This document shows, one piece after another, positions 1 to 5,018 of a stretch of 5,078 nt of DNA; the stretch's first letter is position 1; each line of letters begins with the position of its first letter. The translations under genes and the position numbers were made by a program. Below the pieces are notes generated by a model. That model did no database searches. It was not told the DNA's origin and saw only the letters and a list, made by a program, of their open reading frames with translations. The stretch is from Thermoplasmata archaeon (lineage in GTDB: Archaea > Thermoplasmatota > Thermoplasmata > Thermoplasmatales > Thermoplasmataceae). The stretch spans positions 1 to 5,078 of the forward strand of contig JAJZOT010000156.1 of the NCBI GenBank assembly GCA_021847855.1, written 5' to 3'.

Positions 1-649
1 TCTGTGGCATATCCAGCTTCTTTAAAACATTCTCAATAACATGAATGACACCGATTGCAACCAGTGATGCCTTTGTGGAAGGCTTCCATAATACTACATC
101 ACCACAAACAGCTGCTATGAAGGCATTCCATGACCATACTGCGGACGGAAAGTTAAATGCAGAAATGACCCCGACAGTACCCATTGGAATCCACTGTTCT
201 GAAAGTTTGTGGTCAGGTCTTTCACTTGCCATTGTGAGACCGTAAAGCTGCCTGGAAAGTCCCGTGGCAAAATATGCGATGTCAATCATCTCCTGTATCT
301 CGCCCTCTCCCTCTACCTGGGTTTTCCCTGTTTCAAGACTTACTATCTTCCCAAGGAGAGTCTTCTTCCTGAGAAGTTCATCCCCGATCTCCTTTATGAC
401 AAAACCCCTCTTTGGTCCTGGCACCTCTGACCATCTGCTGTATGCAGCATTGAGATGACCCATAATCTCCTCGTAATCTTCCTTTGTTGAGAGCTCTATT
501 TTTCCCAGAGCAGTTCCGTCTATGGGACTGAAAGATGTGTAAATTTCTCTTTTTCCACCAGAGTGCCATTTACCTGAAAATGATCCATGGTTGGTTTCTG
601 CAAGCCCTAATTCCTTGAAAACTGTTTCAATCTCACTGTGAATATCCAT
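1..649 (-). CDS. ALDH7-like aldehyde dehydrogenase, N-terminal 216 residues (partial)
   Basis: This is the start of an NAD(P)-dependent aldehyde dehydrogenase that runs off the left edge. The reading frame is open from the ATG at 649 to the window end, giving 216 residues, roughly two fifths of a usual 500-residue enzyme. Residues 136-155 (YGLTMASERPDHKLSEQW and flank) and the following VGVISAFNFPSAVWSWNA stretch are typical of the ALDH7/antiquitin branch (aminoadipate-semialdehyde dehydrogenase-like). Asn166 in AFNFP matches the family's conserved transition-state asparagine, and Lys189 in WKPS matches the cofactor-binding lysine. The catalytic Cys and Glu lie outside the window, so activity cannot be judged. 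An in-frame TGA two codons upstream makes 649 the first possible ATG. No Shine-Dalgarno is seen, and a TATA-like element about 32 bases upstream suggests a very short leader. Substrate is not certain: the ALDH7 subfamily call is good, and lysine or aminoadipate catabolism is inference. Confidence 0.9.
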   Translation of the reverse strand, partial: MDIHSEIETVFKELGLAETNHGSFSGKWHSGGKREIYTSFSPIDGTALGKIELSTKEDYEEIMGHLNAAYSRWSEVPGPKRGFVIKEIGDELLRKKTLLGKIVSLETGKTQVEGEGEIQEMIDIAYFATGLSRQLYGLTMASERPDHKLSEQWIPMGTVGVISAFNFPSAVWSWNAFIAAVCGDVVLWKPSTKASLVAIGVIHVIENVLKKLDMPQ

Positions 650-675
650 AATTCATCGGCGTTGGATTACGGAAT

Positions 676-690
676 AATTAAAATATGTGC
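676..690 (-). promoter_or_regulatory. Putative TATA element for the aldehyde dehydrogenase
   Basis: The minus strand reads CATATTTTAATTATT here. Its AT-rich core is centred about 32 bases before the ATG at 649, which would place transcription start some 6 bases before the codon. The upstream BRE is not convincing. It suggests the dehydrogenase can be transcribed independently of the small gene that ends at 741. Confidence 0.4.
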
Positions 691-740
691 CGATTTTTTT
701 TGAAAATTAATTGGGTTTATTGTATGTTGTCGATTGATGT

Positions 741-962
741 TTATTTTATCTCTATTTTCTTTACTGTTTTTTTGTCCCCGGATTCGGTTTTCCCCATCAG
801 GGATTTTCCTGCGGATAGTATCTCACTGCCTGCGATCTTTAGATGTGAAAGCGAATCCATGAATTCACTGAAACCAACCATTGGAATGCTTATCTTGAGT
901 TCAAGTGTGGCCCTGTTATCAACATTTTTTTCATCATTGTCTGATTTTTTTTCCTGAACCAT
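741..962 (-). CDS. Small 73-residue protein coupled to the ArsA ATPase
   Basis: I do not recognise this family. The protein has a charged N-terminus rich in Lys, Asp, Glu and Asn (residues 1-17). A predicted strand follows (ATLELKISIPM), then a likely amphipathic helix (GFSEFMDSLSHLKIAGSEIL and on to SAGKSLMG), and a Lys-rich tail. There is no signal peptide, membrane segment or cysteine. Its ATG touches the TAA of the arsA gene with no intervening base (TAAATG), and no Shine-Dalgarno is visible in the end of arsA, so translation probably depends on ribosomes finishing ArsA. That arrangement argues for a real gene made alongside the ATPase and possibly working with it; the partnership is inference. 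The overlapping plus-strand frame has no comparable context and is treated as a shadow. Confidence 0.75.
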   Translation of the reverse strand: MVQEKKSDNDEKNVDNRATLELKISIPMVGFSEFMDSLSHLKIAGSEILSAGKSLMGKTESGDKKTVKKIEIK

Positions 963-2123
963 TTATACCAGTTCAATATTTAGATGCCCGTTAATAAACT
1001 CTGCGTTTCCTGGACTCTTATCCGAAAGAGATTGCGGAAGGTAGAATACTCTTCTCCAGTTTTCGATTTCAATCACCAGTTCACCACCTTTATTATAAAG
1101 ATTCATGGATTCCTTCTTTGCAAAAGGGAGCTTTACTCTGACATAGTTACGGTTATCAAGCCTGTAATATTCTATTGGTTTCCCCTTGAAGAATATTTCC
1201 ATTGGATCAGAATCCTCATATATTTTTTTTGAAAGTCGGGTGAGGTATTCCCTCCCTATGGGTTCCTCATCGGAAAGGTAGACCTTCAAAACCTTGATCT
1301 CCCTGAATGATTCGTCTATCTCTTTTATTATCTCTCTCTGGTTTTCCTTCCACTTCAGGAAGAAGTCACCCACATTATCTGCGAATATCTTATTGACTAT
1401 CAGTGCGTCCACGGGATAGCCATAAAGAAGTAGATAGGTATATGCCCTTTTTGTCTCGTTAAAGGACATCCTGTCAGGGTTGCATACAAGTCTTATTGAC
1501 GTTATGCTGTTATCTATCAGGACCTCTCGCACTTTTTTTAGATTCTTGTACAGGCTATCCATACTCGCAAAAACAGTGTCATCTGGAAGAGGCATCCCGA
1601 TTATAGGTTTCATGAAAGGCCTCACAATCCTGGCAGTGGTTCGTCCTATTGGGAAAACTTTTTCCATATACCATGACATTGCCTCCGGAAAAGACAGCAG
1701 TTTCAGTGCCTCACCGGTTGGGGCACTGTCCATGACAATAACATCGTACCTGTTTGACTTCAGGTAATCGTTAAGATACAGAAGATGTGATGCCTCATCG
1801 AAGCCTGGAAGAGTTGCAATCTCTTCGGCCGATACTGGATCCAATCCCTGTGACTGAAATAGTGCGGCAAGATAAACCTTTAATTCTCCCCAGTGGGAAC
1901 TTATGGCTTCCACTACACTTACTTCCTGTGCGTCAAGGTTTTTGAAAACTGTCTTGACTCTGGGACCCACGTCCATGTTGAGGGCATCACCAAGGCTGTG
2001 AGCAGGGTCGGTAGAAATTATTAAGGTGGATTTCCCGGAGTTTGCCAGTCCAACTGCAGTTGCCGCGGCCATGCTCGTCTTGCCAACTCCCCCTTTACCG
2101 GTATAAAGTATTATTCTAGTCAT
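963..2123 (-). CDS. arsA: ArsA/Get3-family ATPase with C-terminal Hsp20-like domain
   Basis: This is a cytosolic P-loop ATPase of the ArsA/GET3 (SIMIBI) class, 386 residues. It has the deviant Walker A GKGGVGKT at 9-16, switch I DPAHSLGD at 39-46 with the presumed catalytic Asp46, the LPGFDEA segment near 105-111, and switch II DSAPTGE at 132-138. A conserved CNPDRM segment follows around residue 215. The last 60 residues or so (about 326-385, VRVKLPF through GHLNIEL) match the ArsA Hsp20-like domain pattern with RRVFYLP in the middle. The Get3 CxxC zinc motif is missing; I see only one cysteine. This resembles the ArsA-like proteins found outside arsenic operons. No arsB or arsR lies nearby, so an arsenite-pump role is unlikely; a targeting or chaperone role is inference. 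It follows the prenyltransferase by 38 bases and abuts the small gene after it. A weak AAAGGA Shine-Dalgarno sits 10 bases before the ATG. Confidence 0.93.
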   Translation of the reverse strand: MTRIILYTGKGGVGKTSMAAATAVGLANSGKSTLIISTDPAHSLGDALNMDVGPRVKTVFKNLDAQEVSVVEAISSHWGELKVYLAALFQSQGLDPVSAEEIATLPGFDEASHLLYLNDYLKSNRYDVIVMDSAPTGEALKLLSFPEAMSWYMEKVFPIGRTTARIVRPFMKPIIGMPLPDDTVFASMDSLYKNLKKVREVLIDNSITSIRLVCNPDRMSFNETKRAYTYLLLYGYPVDALIVNKIFADNVGDFFLKWKENQREIIKEIDESFREIKVLKVYLSDEEPIGREYLTRLSKKIYEDSDPMEIFFKGKPIEYYRLDNRNYVRVKLPFAKKESMNLYNKGGELVIEIENWRRVFYLPQSLSDKSPGNAEFINGHLNIELV

Positions 2124-2133
2124 TTCTGTTCCA

Positions 2134-2139
2134 TCCTTT
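2134..2139 (-). promoter_or_regulatory. Weak ribosome binding site of arsA
   Basis: The minus strand carries AAAGGA ten bases upstream of the ATG at 2123, inside the 38-base gap after the prenyltransferase stop. It supports that ATG as the arsA start and separate ribosome entry for this internal gene. Two tiny out-of-frame ATG frames overlap it and end across the arsA start codon. Confidence 0.45.
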
Positions 2140-2161
2140 CATTTTTATGAGAAAAAGTTCT

Positions 2162-3142
2162 TCATGCCAATTCCTCTATTCTCTCAATTACTATGAGAGC
2201 TAACTCCATGAGTAGATCGATGTCCGGAGAAGTTCCGGTATTTTTCAGTGCATCCACTGCCCTTGTGATATATCCCCTTGCCATCCTGAATGAATAATCT
2301 ATTGAACCTGTCTCAAGAAAATAGGCTTTAAGGTCAAAATCCCCATCCTGAACCTTTCCTTTCAGGCTCTGCTCAAGCATTATCCTTTTATTCTCTTGGG
2401 AATTTTTAAGGGCGTAAATAATGGGCAGTGTGATTGCACTGTGTTTTATGTCAACGAGGACTGGTTTTCCCAGCACCTCTTCGTTTCCCACAATATCAAG
2501 TATGTCATCTGTAACCTGAAATGCCATTCCAAGATTATATGCAAAATCCGTCAGGCTTTTCCTCAGGAGAACGTCACAATTTGCTGCAACCGCCGCTCCC
2601 TCGGCACATGCTGCAAAGAAAAATGCGGTTTTTCTGCTGATAATTCGCAGATATGTCTCCTCAGTGAGTTCCAGGTTCCCCAGATTCTCAGCTTCAAGTA
2701 TCTGCCCTTCTGCAAGTCTGCTTGATGCATCTGCCATTATCTTTGAAACCACCGCACCGTATCTAGATCCAAGTTCGTATGCCTTTGCGAACAGATAGTC
2801 GCCAACCACAATTGCATTATCTATTCCATCCTTAACGTGCAATGTTTCTCTACCACGCCTCAGATCAGACTTGTCTATTATGTCGTCGTGTATGAGGCTG
2901 GCTGTATGAATCAATTCATAACCTGCAGCCAGATCAAGTATGTCATGATAATCCTTTCCTGAAGCAATACGATAAGCTATAATTGTGAGAAGAGGCCTGA
3001 ATCTTTTACCTCCGGCCTCAAGTGTGTATTTTGCCATTCTGAGAAGCGCATCCTCCTCAGTATAAATGGATTCATGCAGTCGCTTGTTCACGTCCTCGAT
3101 TTTTTCAGAAAGACTCAATTCCCATTCCAAGAAGGATTTCAT
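2162..3142 (-). CDS. Polyprenyl diphosphate synthase (trans-isoprenyl transferase, IspA/IspB type)
   Basis: This enzyme extends allylic diphosphates with isopentenyl diphosphate; it is 326 residues long, normal for the family. GGKRFRP is at 44-50. The first Asp-rich motif is DDIID at 86-90, followed by the arginine pair at 95-96. EGQILE is at 145-150, Lys171-Thr172 are present, and the second Asp-rich motif DDILD is at 212-216 after FQVT. The residues four and five places before the first motif are Ser82 and Ala81, not aromatic, as in long-chain IspB-like enzymes, so a product longer than C20, such as a menaquinone side chain, is more likely than geranylgeranyl diphosphate. In the later GKP...TLP loop (225-240) the usual GK before TLP is replaced: Ala236 stands where the family has a conserved Lys. 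Expression with arsA is likely from the 38-base spacing. The start at 3142 is the first ATG after an in-frame TGA. Confidence 0.92.
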   Translation of the reverse strand: MKSFLEWELSLSEKIEDVNKRLHESIYTEEDALLRMAKYTLEAGGKRFRPLLTIIAYRIASGKDYHDILDLAAGYELIHTASLIHDDIIDKSDLRRGRETLHVKDGIDNAIVVGDYLFAKAYELGSRYGAVVSKIMADASSRLAEGQILEAENLGNLELTEETYLRIISRKTAFFFAACAEGAAVAANCDVLLRKSLTDFAYNLGMAFQVTDDILDIVGNEEVLGKPVLVDIKHSAITLPIIYALKNSQENKRIMLEQSLKGKVQDGDFDLKAYFLETGSIDYSFRMARGYITRAVDALKNTGTSPDIDLLMELALIVIERIEELA

Positions 3143-3172
3143 GTGTATCAGTATGCCGTCAGATATCAGTCA

Positions 3173-3190
3173 AACTGATTTAACATTTGC
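3173..3190 (-). promoter_or_regulatory. Possible BRE/TATA for the prenyltransferase-arsA operon
   Basis: On the minus strand GCAAATG is followed by TTAAATCAG, which could be a BRE and TATA pair. It would put transcription start about 10 bases before the ATG at 3142. The match is loose and no Shine-Dalgarno is seen, so this is a tentative site. Confidence 0.3.
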
Positions 3191-3484
3191 GAGCAGGAAT
3201 TACTCATTCACGAGAAAGGGCATTAAAGCCAAAAAGATGTTTGTAATTTCAATTTTTTACCGGCACCTCCGCTGAGTGACAGAAGTAAGAATGATTGGAT
3301 GTTGTATTGCCTCATGTATCCCTTCTTCCTATAATCCTGACGATCTACCATGGAGATTGACTGAAGTCCGCAGAAATAAGAAACTTTATTCGTAATATGG
3401 GAAGAGAATAATATTCTGCCGGAACCAACAAAGAATGTGGGTCAAAATTTTGGTTAATGTAGGATTGAACAATCCTTTCGATCT

Positions 3485-3499
3485 TGGTAAAAAAAGAGA
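3485..3499 (-). terminator. T-tract terminator after alba
   Basis: Four bases after the alba stop codon (positions 3500-3502) the minus strand reads CTC followed by seven T (3489-3495), the kind of oligo-T tract that ends archaeal transcripts. An AGGATT/AATCCT hairpin lies 13 bases further on and may assist or protect the 3' end. Confidence 0.6.
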
Positions 3500-3769
3500 T
3501 CATCTGGTCATGGTTATTTCTATGGAGGATACATTGGAATCGCCATTTTCACCGTGAAGCACTTCTGTTTCCAGTTTTATTTCCTTGTATTTTGCTTCTT
3601 TGATGAATTTGTGTTTTGTAATTTCAGCTATGTCCACTGCCTTACTTATTGACTTGCCTCTTGCCTTTATTACAATCTTCTCTATGTTGTTGTTAAACTG
3701 GGTAACAACGGCTAGAACGTAGTTCATAGTTGGTTTTTTGCCTACAAAGATTATGTTTTCTTCTGCCAT
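3500..3769 (-). CDS. albA: Alba (Sac10b) DNA/RNA-binding chromatin protein
   Basis: This is an abundant dimeric nucleic-acid-binding protein of archaeal chromatin, 89 residues from the chosen start. FVGKKPTMNYVLAV (residues 8-21) is the family signature; Lys11-Lys12 match the Sulfolobus lysine pair whose acetylation lowers DNA binding. KARGKSISKAVDIAEI (about 37-52) forms the second conserved block and the C-terminus ends in VSSIEITMTR like other Alba proteins. The ATG at 3769 is preferred because GTGATC, which pairs with the 3' end of archaeal 16S rRNA, lies three bases upstream and because family members start close to MAEENI. A GTG at 3778 would add three residues, but that codon is itself part of the GTGATC. 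The gene is monocistronic as far as can be seen: its own TATA box lies upstream and an oligo-T stop signal immediately follows. Confidence 0.96.
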   Translation of the reverse strand: MAEENIIFVGKKPTMNYVLAVVTQFNNNIEKIVIKARGKSISKAVDIAEITKHKFIKEAKYKEIKLETEVLHGENGDSNVSSIEITMTR

Positions 3770-3772
3770 GTT

Positions 3773-3778
3773 GATCAC
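3773..3778 (-). promoter_or_regulatory. Shine-Dalgarno of alba that decides the start
   Basis: The minus strand reads GTGATC then AAC and ATG. GTGATC is the complement of the archaeal 16S rRNA tail GATCAC, with six bases between its GTG and the start codon. It favours the ATG at 3769 over the in-frame GTG at 3778. It is the clearest such site in a window where most other starts look leaderless. Confidence 0.65.
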
Positions 3779-3798
3779 TTATCATCGCATTTTTGGAT

Positions 3799-3810
3799 CA
3801 TATATAATAA
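3799..3810 (-). promoter_or_regulatory. TATA box of alba
   Basis: The minus strand reads TTATTATATATG. The core is centred about 34 bases before the ATG at 3769, so transcription should begin near 3777, leaving a leader of only 8-9 bases. It is one of the two best TATA elements in the window, in keeping with a strongly expressed chromatin gene. Confidence 0.7.
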
Positions 3811-3879
3811 TATCGGCATTCACTGAAATCGTGTATGAAATGCAATAACGGTCATTAAATGAGCTTGCATATGGATGGT

Positions 3880-4272
3880 TCATTTTAACCTGATGAGCGT
3901 GTCCGTTCCCCTTACACCGTCCATATTTCTGATAGAATCCACAGATGAATTCAATGCGTCCAGCGAATTACAGGAAATTCTGACCGCAAGATCAGCTCTT
4001 CCGGAAAATTCATAGATATCGTGAAAGTTATTTTTCAGGCTATTCTGAATGGAAGAGGTCTTACGTGGATCAATTCTCACAAGAACGATCCCCTCAACCT
4101 CATTAATACCCATATTTACTGTAAATTCCTTTATCACTTTATCCGCAAGCAGCTTAGAAATTCTTTTCCTCACAGTACCTTCGGATATCTTGAGCATCCG
4201 CCCGATCTCCGAATTTGATAGTCTTGAATTTTTCCTGAGTATATTTACTATATCCCAATCTCTCTGATCCAC
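3880..4272 (-). CDS. Lrp/AsnC-family transcriptional regulator
   Basis: This is a feast/famine-type regulator of 130 residues, slightly short for the family's usual 140-160. The N-terminus (MDQRDWDIVNILRKNSRLSN, residues 1-20) leads into the helix-turn-helix at about 18-42 (SEIGRMLKISEGTVRKRISKL). A strand linker follows, then a RAM/AsnC ligand-binding and dimerisation domain at about 60-130, with YEFSGRADLAVRI matching the core YxxxGxxDL pattern. The start is GTG: an in-frame TAA lies three codons upstream and the next Met (26) would cut the DNA-binding domain. An ATG two bases before the GTG is out of frame and stops after eight codons. There is no Shine-Dalgarno; a BRE/TATA pair centred 24 bases upstream points to a leaderless message. 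The regulon and ligand are unknown. Possible self-binding sites are noted separately. Confidence 0.93.
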   Translation of the reverse strand: MDQRDWDIVNILRKNSRLSNSEIGRMLKISEGTVRKRISKLLADKVIKEFTVNMGINEVEGIVLVRIDPRKTSSIQNSLKNNFHDIYEFSGRADLAVRISCNSLDALNSSVDSIRNMDGVRGTDTLIRLK

Positions 4273-4291
4273 ATGTAGTTAATGTAAAGTT

Positions 4292-4307
4292 GTTAAAATT
4301 GATTTCC
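4292..4307 (-). promoter_or_regulatory. BRE/TATA of the Lrp-type regulator
   Basis: The minus strand reads GGAAATC then AATTTTAAC, a plausible BRE and TATA. The TATA centre is 24 bases from the GTG at 4272, so transcription would start at or next to the codon. A short inverted repeat, TTG-N5-CAA at 4299-4309, overlaps it and could be an autoregulatory site. Confidence 0.5.
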
Positions 4308-4333
4308 AATCTTGTAAAAGGAGAGTTTGAATT

Positions 4334-4609
4334 TTATCTGTACATAGTCTGGCCTTTCTGGTCTTCTACTTTCCTCTTCGCCATGAGTTCTTTGGGGACT
4401 TTTGTGAGCCTGATGATGTTAGTTGCCTGCACCATATAGAGAGGGAGACCTGAATTCATATCGTTTCCATTTCTCATTATGGCCACTATTTCCATTTTTA
4501 TTTGAATTACTGACCCGTCTTTAAGCTTGACTGTTATCCATTTTGGTTCTTCCTCAATCTCAAATTCAACAAGTTCTCCCTGATCCGGATAATTATTTGG
4601 CATTACCAT
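4334..4609 (-). CDS. Conserved-looking 91-residue protein of unknown function
   Basis: I cannot name this protein. It begins with a short disordered, Pro- and Asn-containing lead (MVMPNNYPDQG). Alternating hydrophobic strands follow (LVEFEIEEEPKWITVKL, KDGSVIQIKMEIVAIMR), then a loop (NGNDMNSGLP), another strand (LYMVQATNIIRLTKV) and a charged Lys/Arg tail. The pattern suggests a small beta-barrel, SH3- or OB-like, with no membrane segment, signal peptide or cysteine. The strand-loop content and the in-frame upstream stop (TAA two codons before the ATG) favour a real gene. A second ATG lies two codons in, at 4603. A TATA-like element centred 26 bases upstream favours 4609 and a leaderless message. 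It ends 61 bases before the Lrp-type gene, which has its own promoter, so co-regulation is not required. A nucleic-acid or RNA-polymerase-associated role would be a guess. Confidence 0.8.
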   Translation of the reverse strand: MVMPNNYPDQGELVEFEIEEEPKWITVKLKDGSVIQIKMEIVAIMRNGNDMNSGLPLYMVQATNIIRLTKVPKELMAKRKVEDQKGQTMYR

Positions 4610-4630
4610 TATTTACTAAATACCATCATC

Positions 4631-4645
4631 GTATTAAGCTTTGCA
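4631..4645 (-). promoter_or_regulatory. Putative BRE/TATA of the 91-residue protein gene
   Basis: The minus strand reads TTGCAAAGCTTAATAC. The CTTAATAC core is centred about 26 bases before the ATG at 4609, the distance expected for a leaderless archaeal message, with GCAAAG in the BRE position. Confidence 0.5.
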
Positions 4646-4723
4646 AGAATATTTTACATTTTATGATTCAAGCAGTGTCTTCGAACTGAGCTAATTTTTT
4701 AGACTGTAATGGCTATCCAAACT

Positions 4724-4797
4724 GAGAGAAGGGAAAAGACTGATCGTCCGCCCACAGGATCAATTCGTGCCTGTTTGTGGGGTCTTTCCTTTCTCTC
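4724..4797. repeat. Long hairpin, candidate structured RNA or element end
   Basis: GAGAGAAGGGAAAAGAC (4724-4740) pairs with GTCTTTCCTTTCTCTC (4782-4797): sixteen base pairs with one G-U pair and one bulged A. Inside, CCCACA (4751-4756) pairs with TGTGGG (4776-4781), and GG (4757-4758) with CC (4770-4771), closing an 11-base loop. TGATC at 4741-4745 could instead pair with GATCA at 4758-4762, an alternative fold. I could not match it to SRP RNA, RNase P, 5S rRNA, C/D or H/ACA guide RNAs. Strand is undecided. Confidence 0.6.
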
Positions 4798-4976
4798 CTC
4801 GTTGTTTACCATGACTGTACACGCTTCATATGGTATCAGAATAGTCTTAGAATCTCTACTACATTTCTAAAGGGCATATATCAACGAGTCCAGTAATTCT
4901 CGTGGTTTTTCATGGATTGAATAATTGATCGTAAGAGTTCAGTGATCTGAAGTTCATTGGAATCCCCATTACGAAC

Positions 4977-4994
4977 CGAAAGATCCATATATAA
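4977..4994 (+). promoter_or_regulatory. BRE/TATA of the right-edge gene
   Basis: CGAAAG (4977-4982) in the BRE position is followed by ATATATAA (4987-4994), centred 25 bases before the ATG at 5016. This is the strongest promoter signal on the plus strand and predicts transcription starting at or within a base or two of the start codon, with no leader. Confidence 0.7.
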
Positions 4995-5000
4995 TGAATG

Positions 5001-5018
5001 CATTATAATATTATAATG
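5001..5018. promoter_or_regulatory. 18-base perfect palindrome over the start codon, likely operator
   Basis: CATTATAATATTATAATG reads the same on both strands and ends with the ATG of the right-edge gene. It begins six bases after the TATA box, so a dimer bound here would cover the transcription start and block polymerase. Its position suits autoregulation by the encoded protein, if that is a dimeric winged-helix regulator. Confidence 0.6.

Larger units (their letters stand above)
3143..3499. other. Non-coding stretch between Alba and the prenyltransferase
   Basis: No convincing gene lies here. The left end must hold the prenyltransferase promoter and the right end holds the Alba stop signal. 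A short perfect hairpin, AGGATT-GAAC-AATCCT, lies at 3461-3476, and a 5-base inverted repeat AGAAT/ATTCT at 3405-3417. A plus-strand frame from ATG 3153 to TAA 3395 is open apart from one TGA at 3273-3275, which is followed at once by GTG. Its 79 sense codons resemble nothing I know. It could be a decayed gene or chance. No tRNA or transposon end was found. Confidence 0.5.
4610..5015. other. Structured divergent intergenic region
   Basis: This 406-base gap separates a leftward and a rightward gene, so it holds both promoters. Between them it carries an unusual density of inverted repeats: CTAA-TTTT-TTAG at 4691-4702, the large hairpin at 4724-4797, CTCGTTG/CAACGAG at 4798-4804 and 4882-4888, and, inside that pair, TACCAT/ATGGTA (4807-4812, 4830-4835) and TTAGAA/TTCTAA (4847-4852, 4865-4870). 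No protein gene is convincing; a 37-codon minus-strand frame at 4699-4812 overlies the hairpin. Confidence 0.55.

Noticed and set aside
378..569. Minus-strand 63-residue frame inside the aldehyde dehydrogenase
   Set aside because: It overlaps a clear ALDH frame on the same strand; the translation is Arg/Lys/His-rich without family motifs, so it is a shadow.
685..957. Plus-strand 90-residue hydrophobic, Ser/Phe-rich frame opposite the small gene after arsA
   Set aside because: Its hydrophobicity results from reading the complement of Lys/Glu/Asp-rich codons. It has no promoter on that strand, and the abutting arsA-small gene arrangement favours the minus strand.
963..2123. Arsenite-export operon
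   Set aside because: No arsB, arsR, arsD or acr3 gene is present, and the ATPase is a single-ATPase-domain form with an Hsp20-like tail, the type usually found outside arsenic loci.
3461..3476. AGGATT/AATCCT hairpin as an attachment site or riboswitch
   Set aside because: The six-base-pair stem is too short and unsupported by flanking elements; it is simply noted beside the alba stop signal.
4691..4702. CTAA-TTTT-TTAG hairpin as a terminator
   Set aside because: It is only four base pairs, lies upstream of the minus-strand gene and is not downstream of any called gene, so there is no transcript for it to end unless the structured RNA is real and on the minus strand.
4699..4812. Minus-strand 37-codon frame starting MVNNEERKERPH with a hydrophobic C-terminal stretch
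   Set aside because: Its codons lie largely on the arms of the 4724-4797 hairpin, no promoter or ribosome site sits before the ATG, and I recognise no homologue. It is more simply a by-product of the structured sequence.
4724..4820. Known RNA classes (SRP RNA, RNase P, 5S rRNA, C/D or H/ACA guide RNA)
   Set aside because: None of the diagnostic boxes is present: no RUGAUGA/CUGA pair in order, no ACA three bases after a stem, and no conserved SRP or RNase P core motifs.
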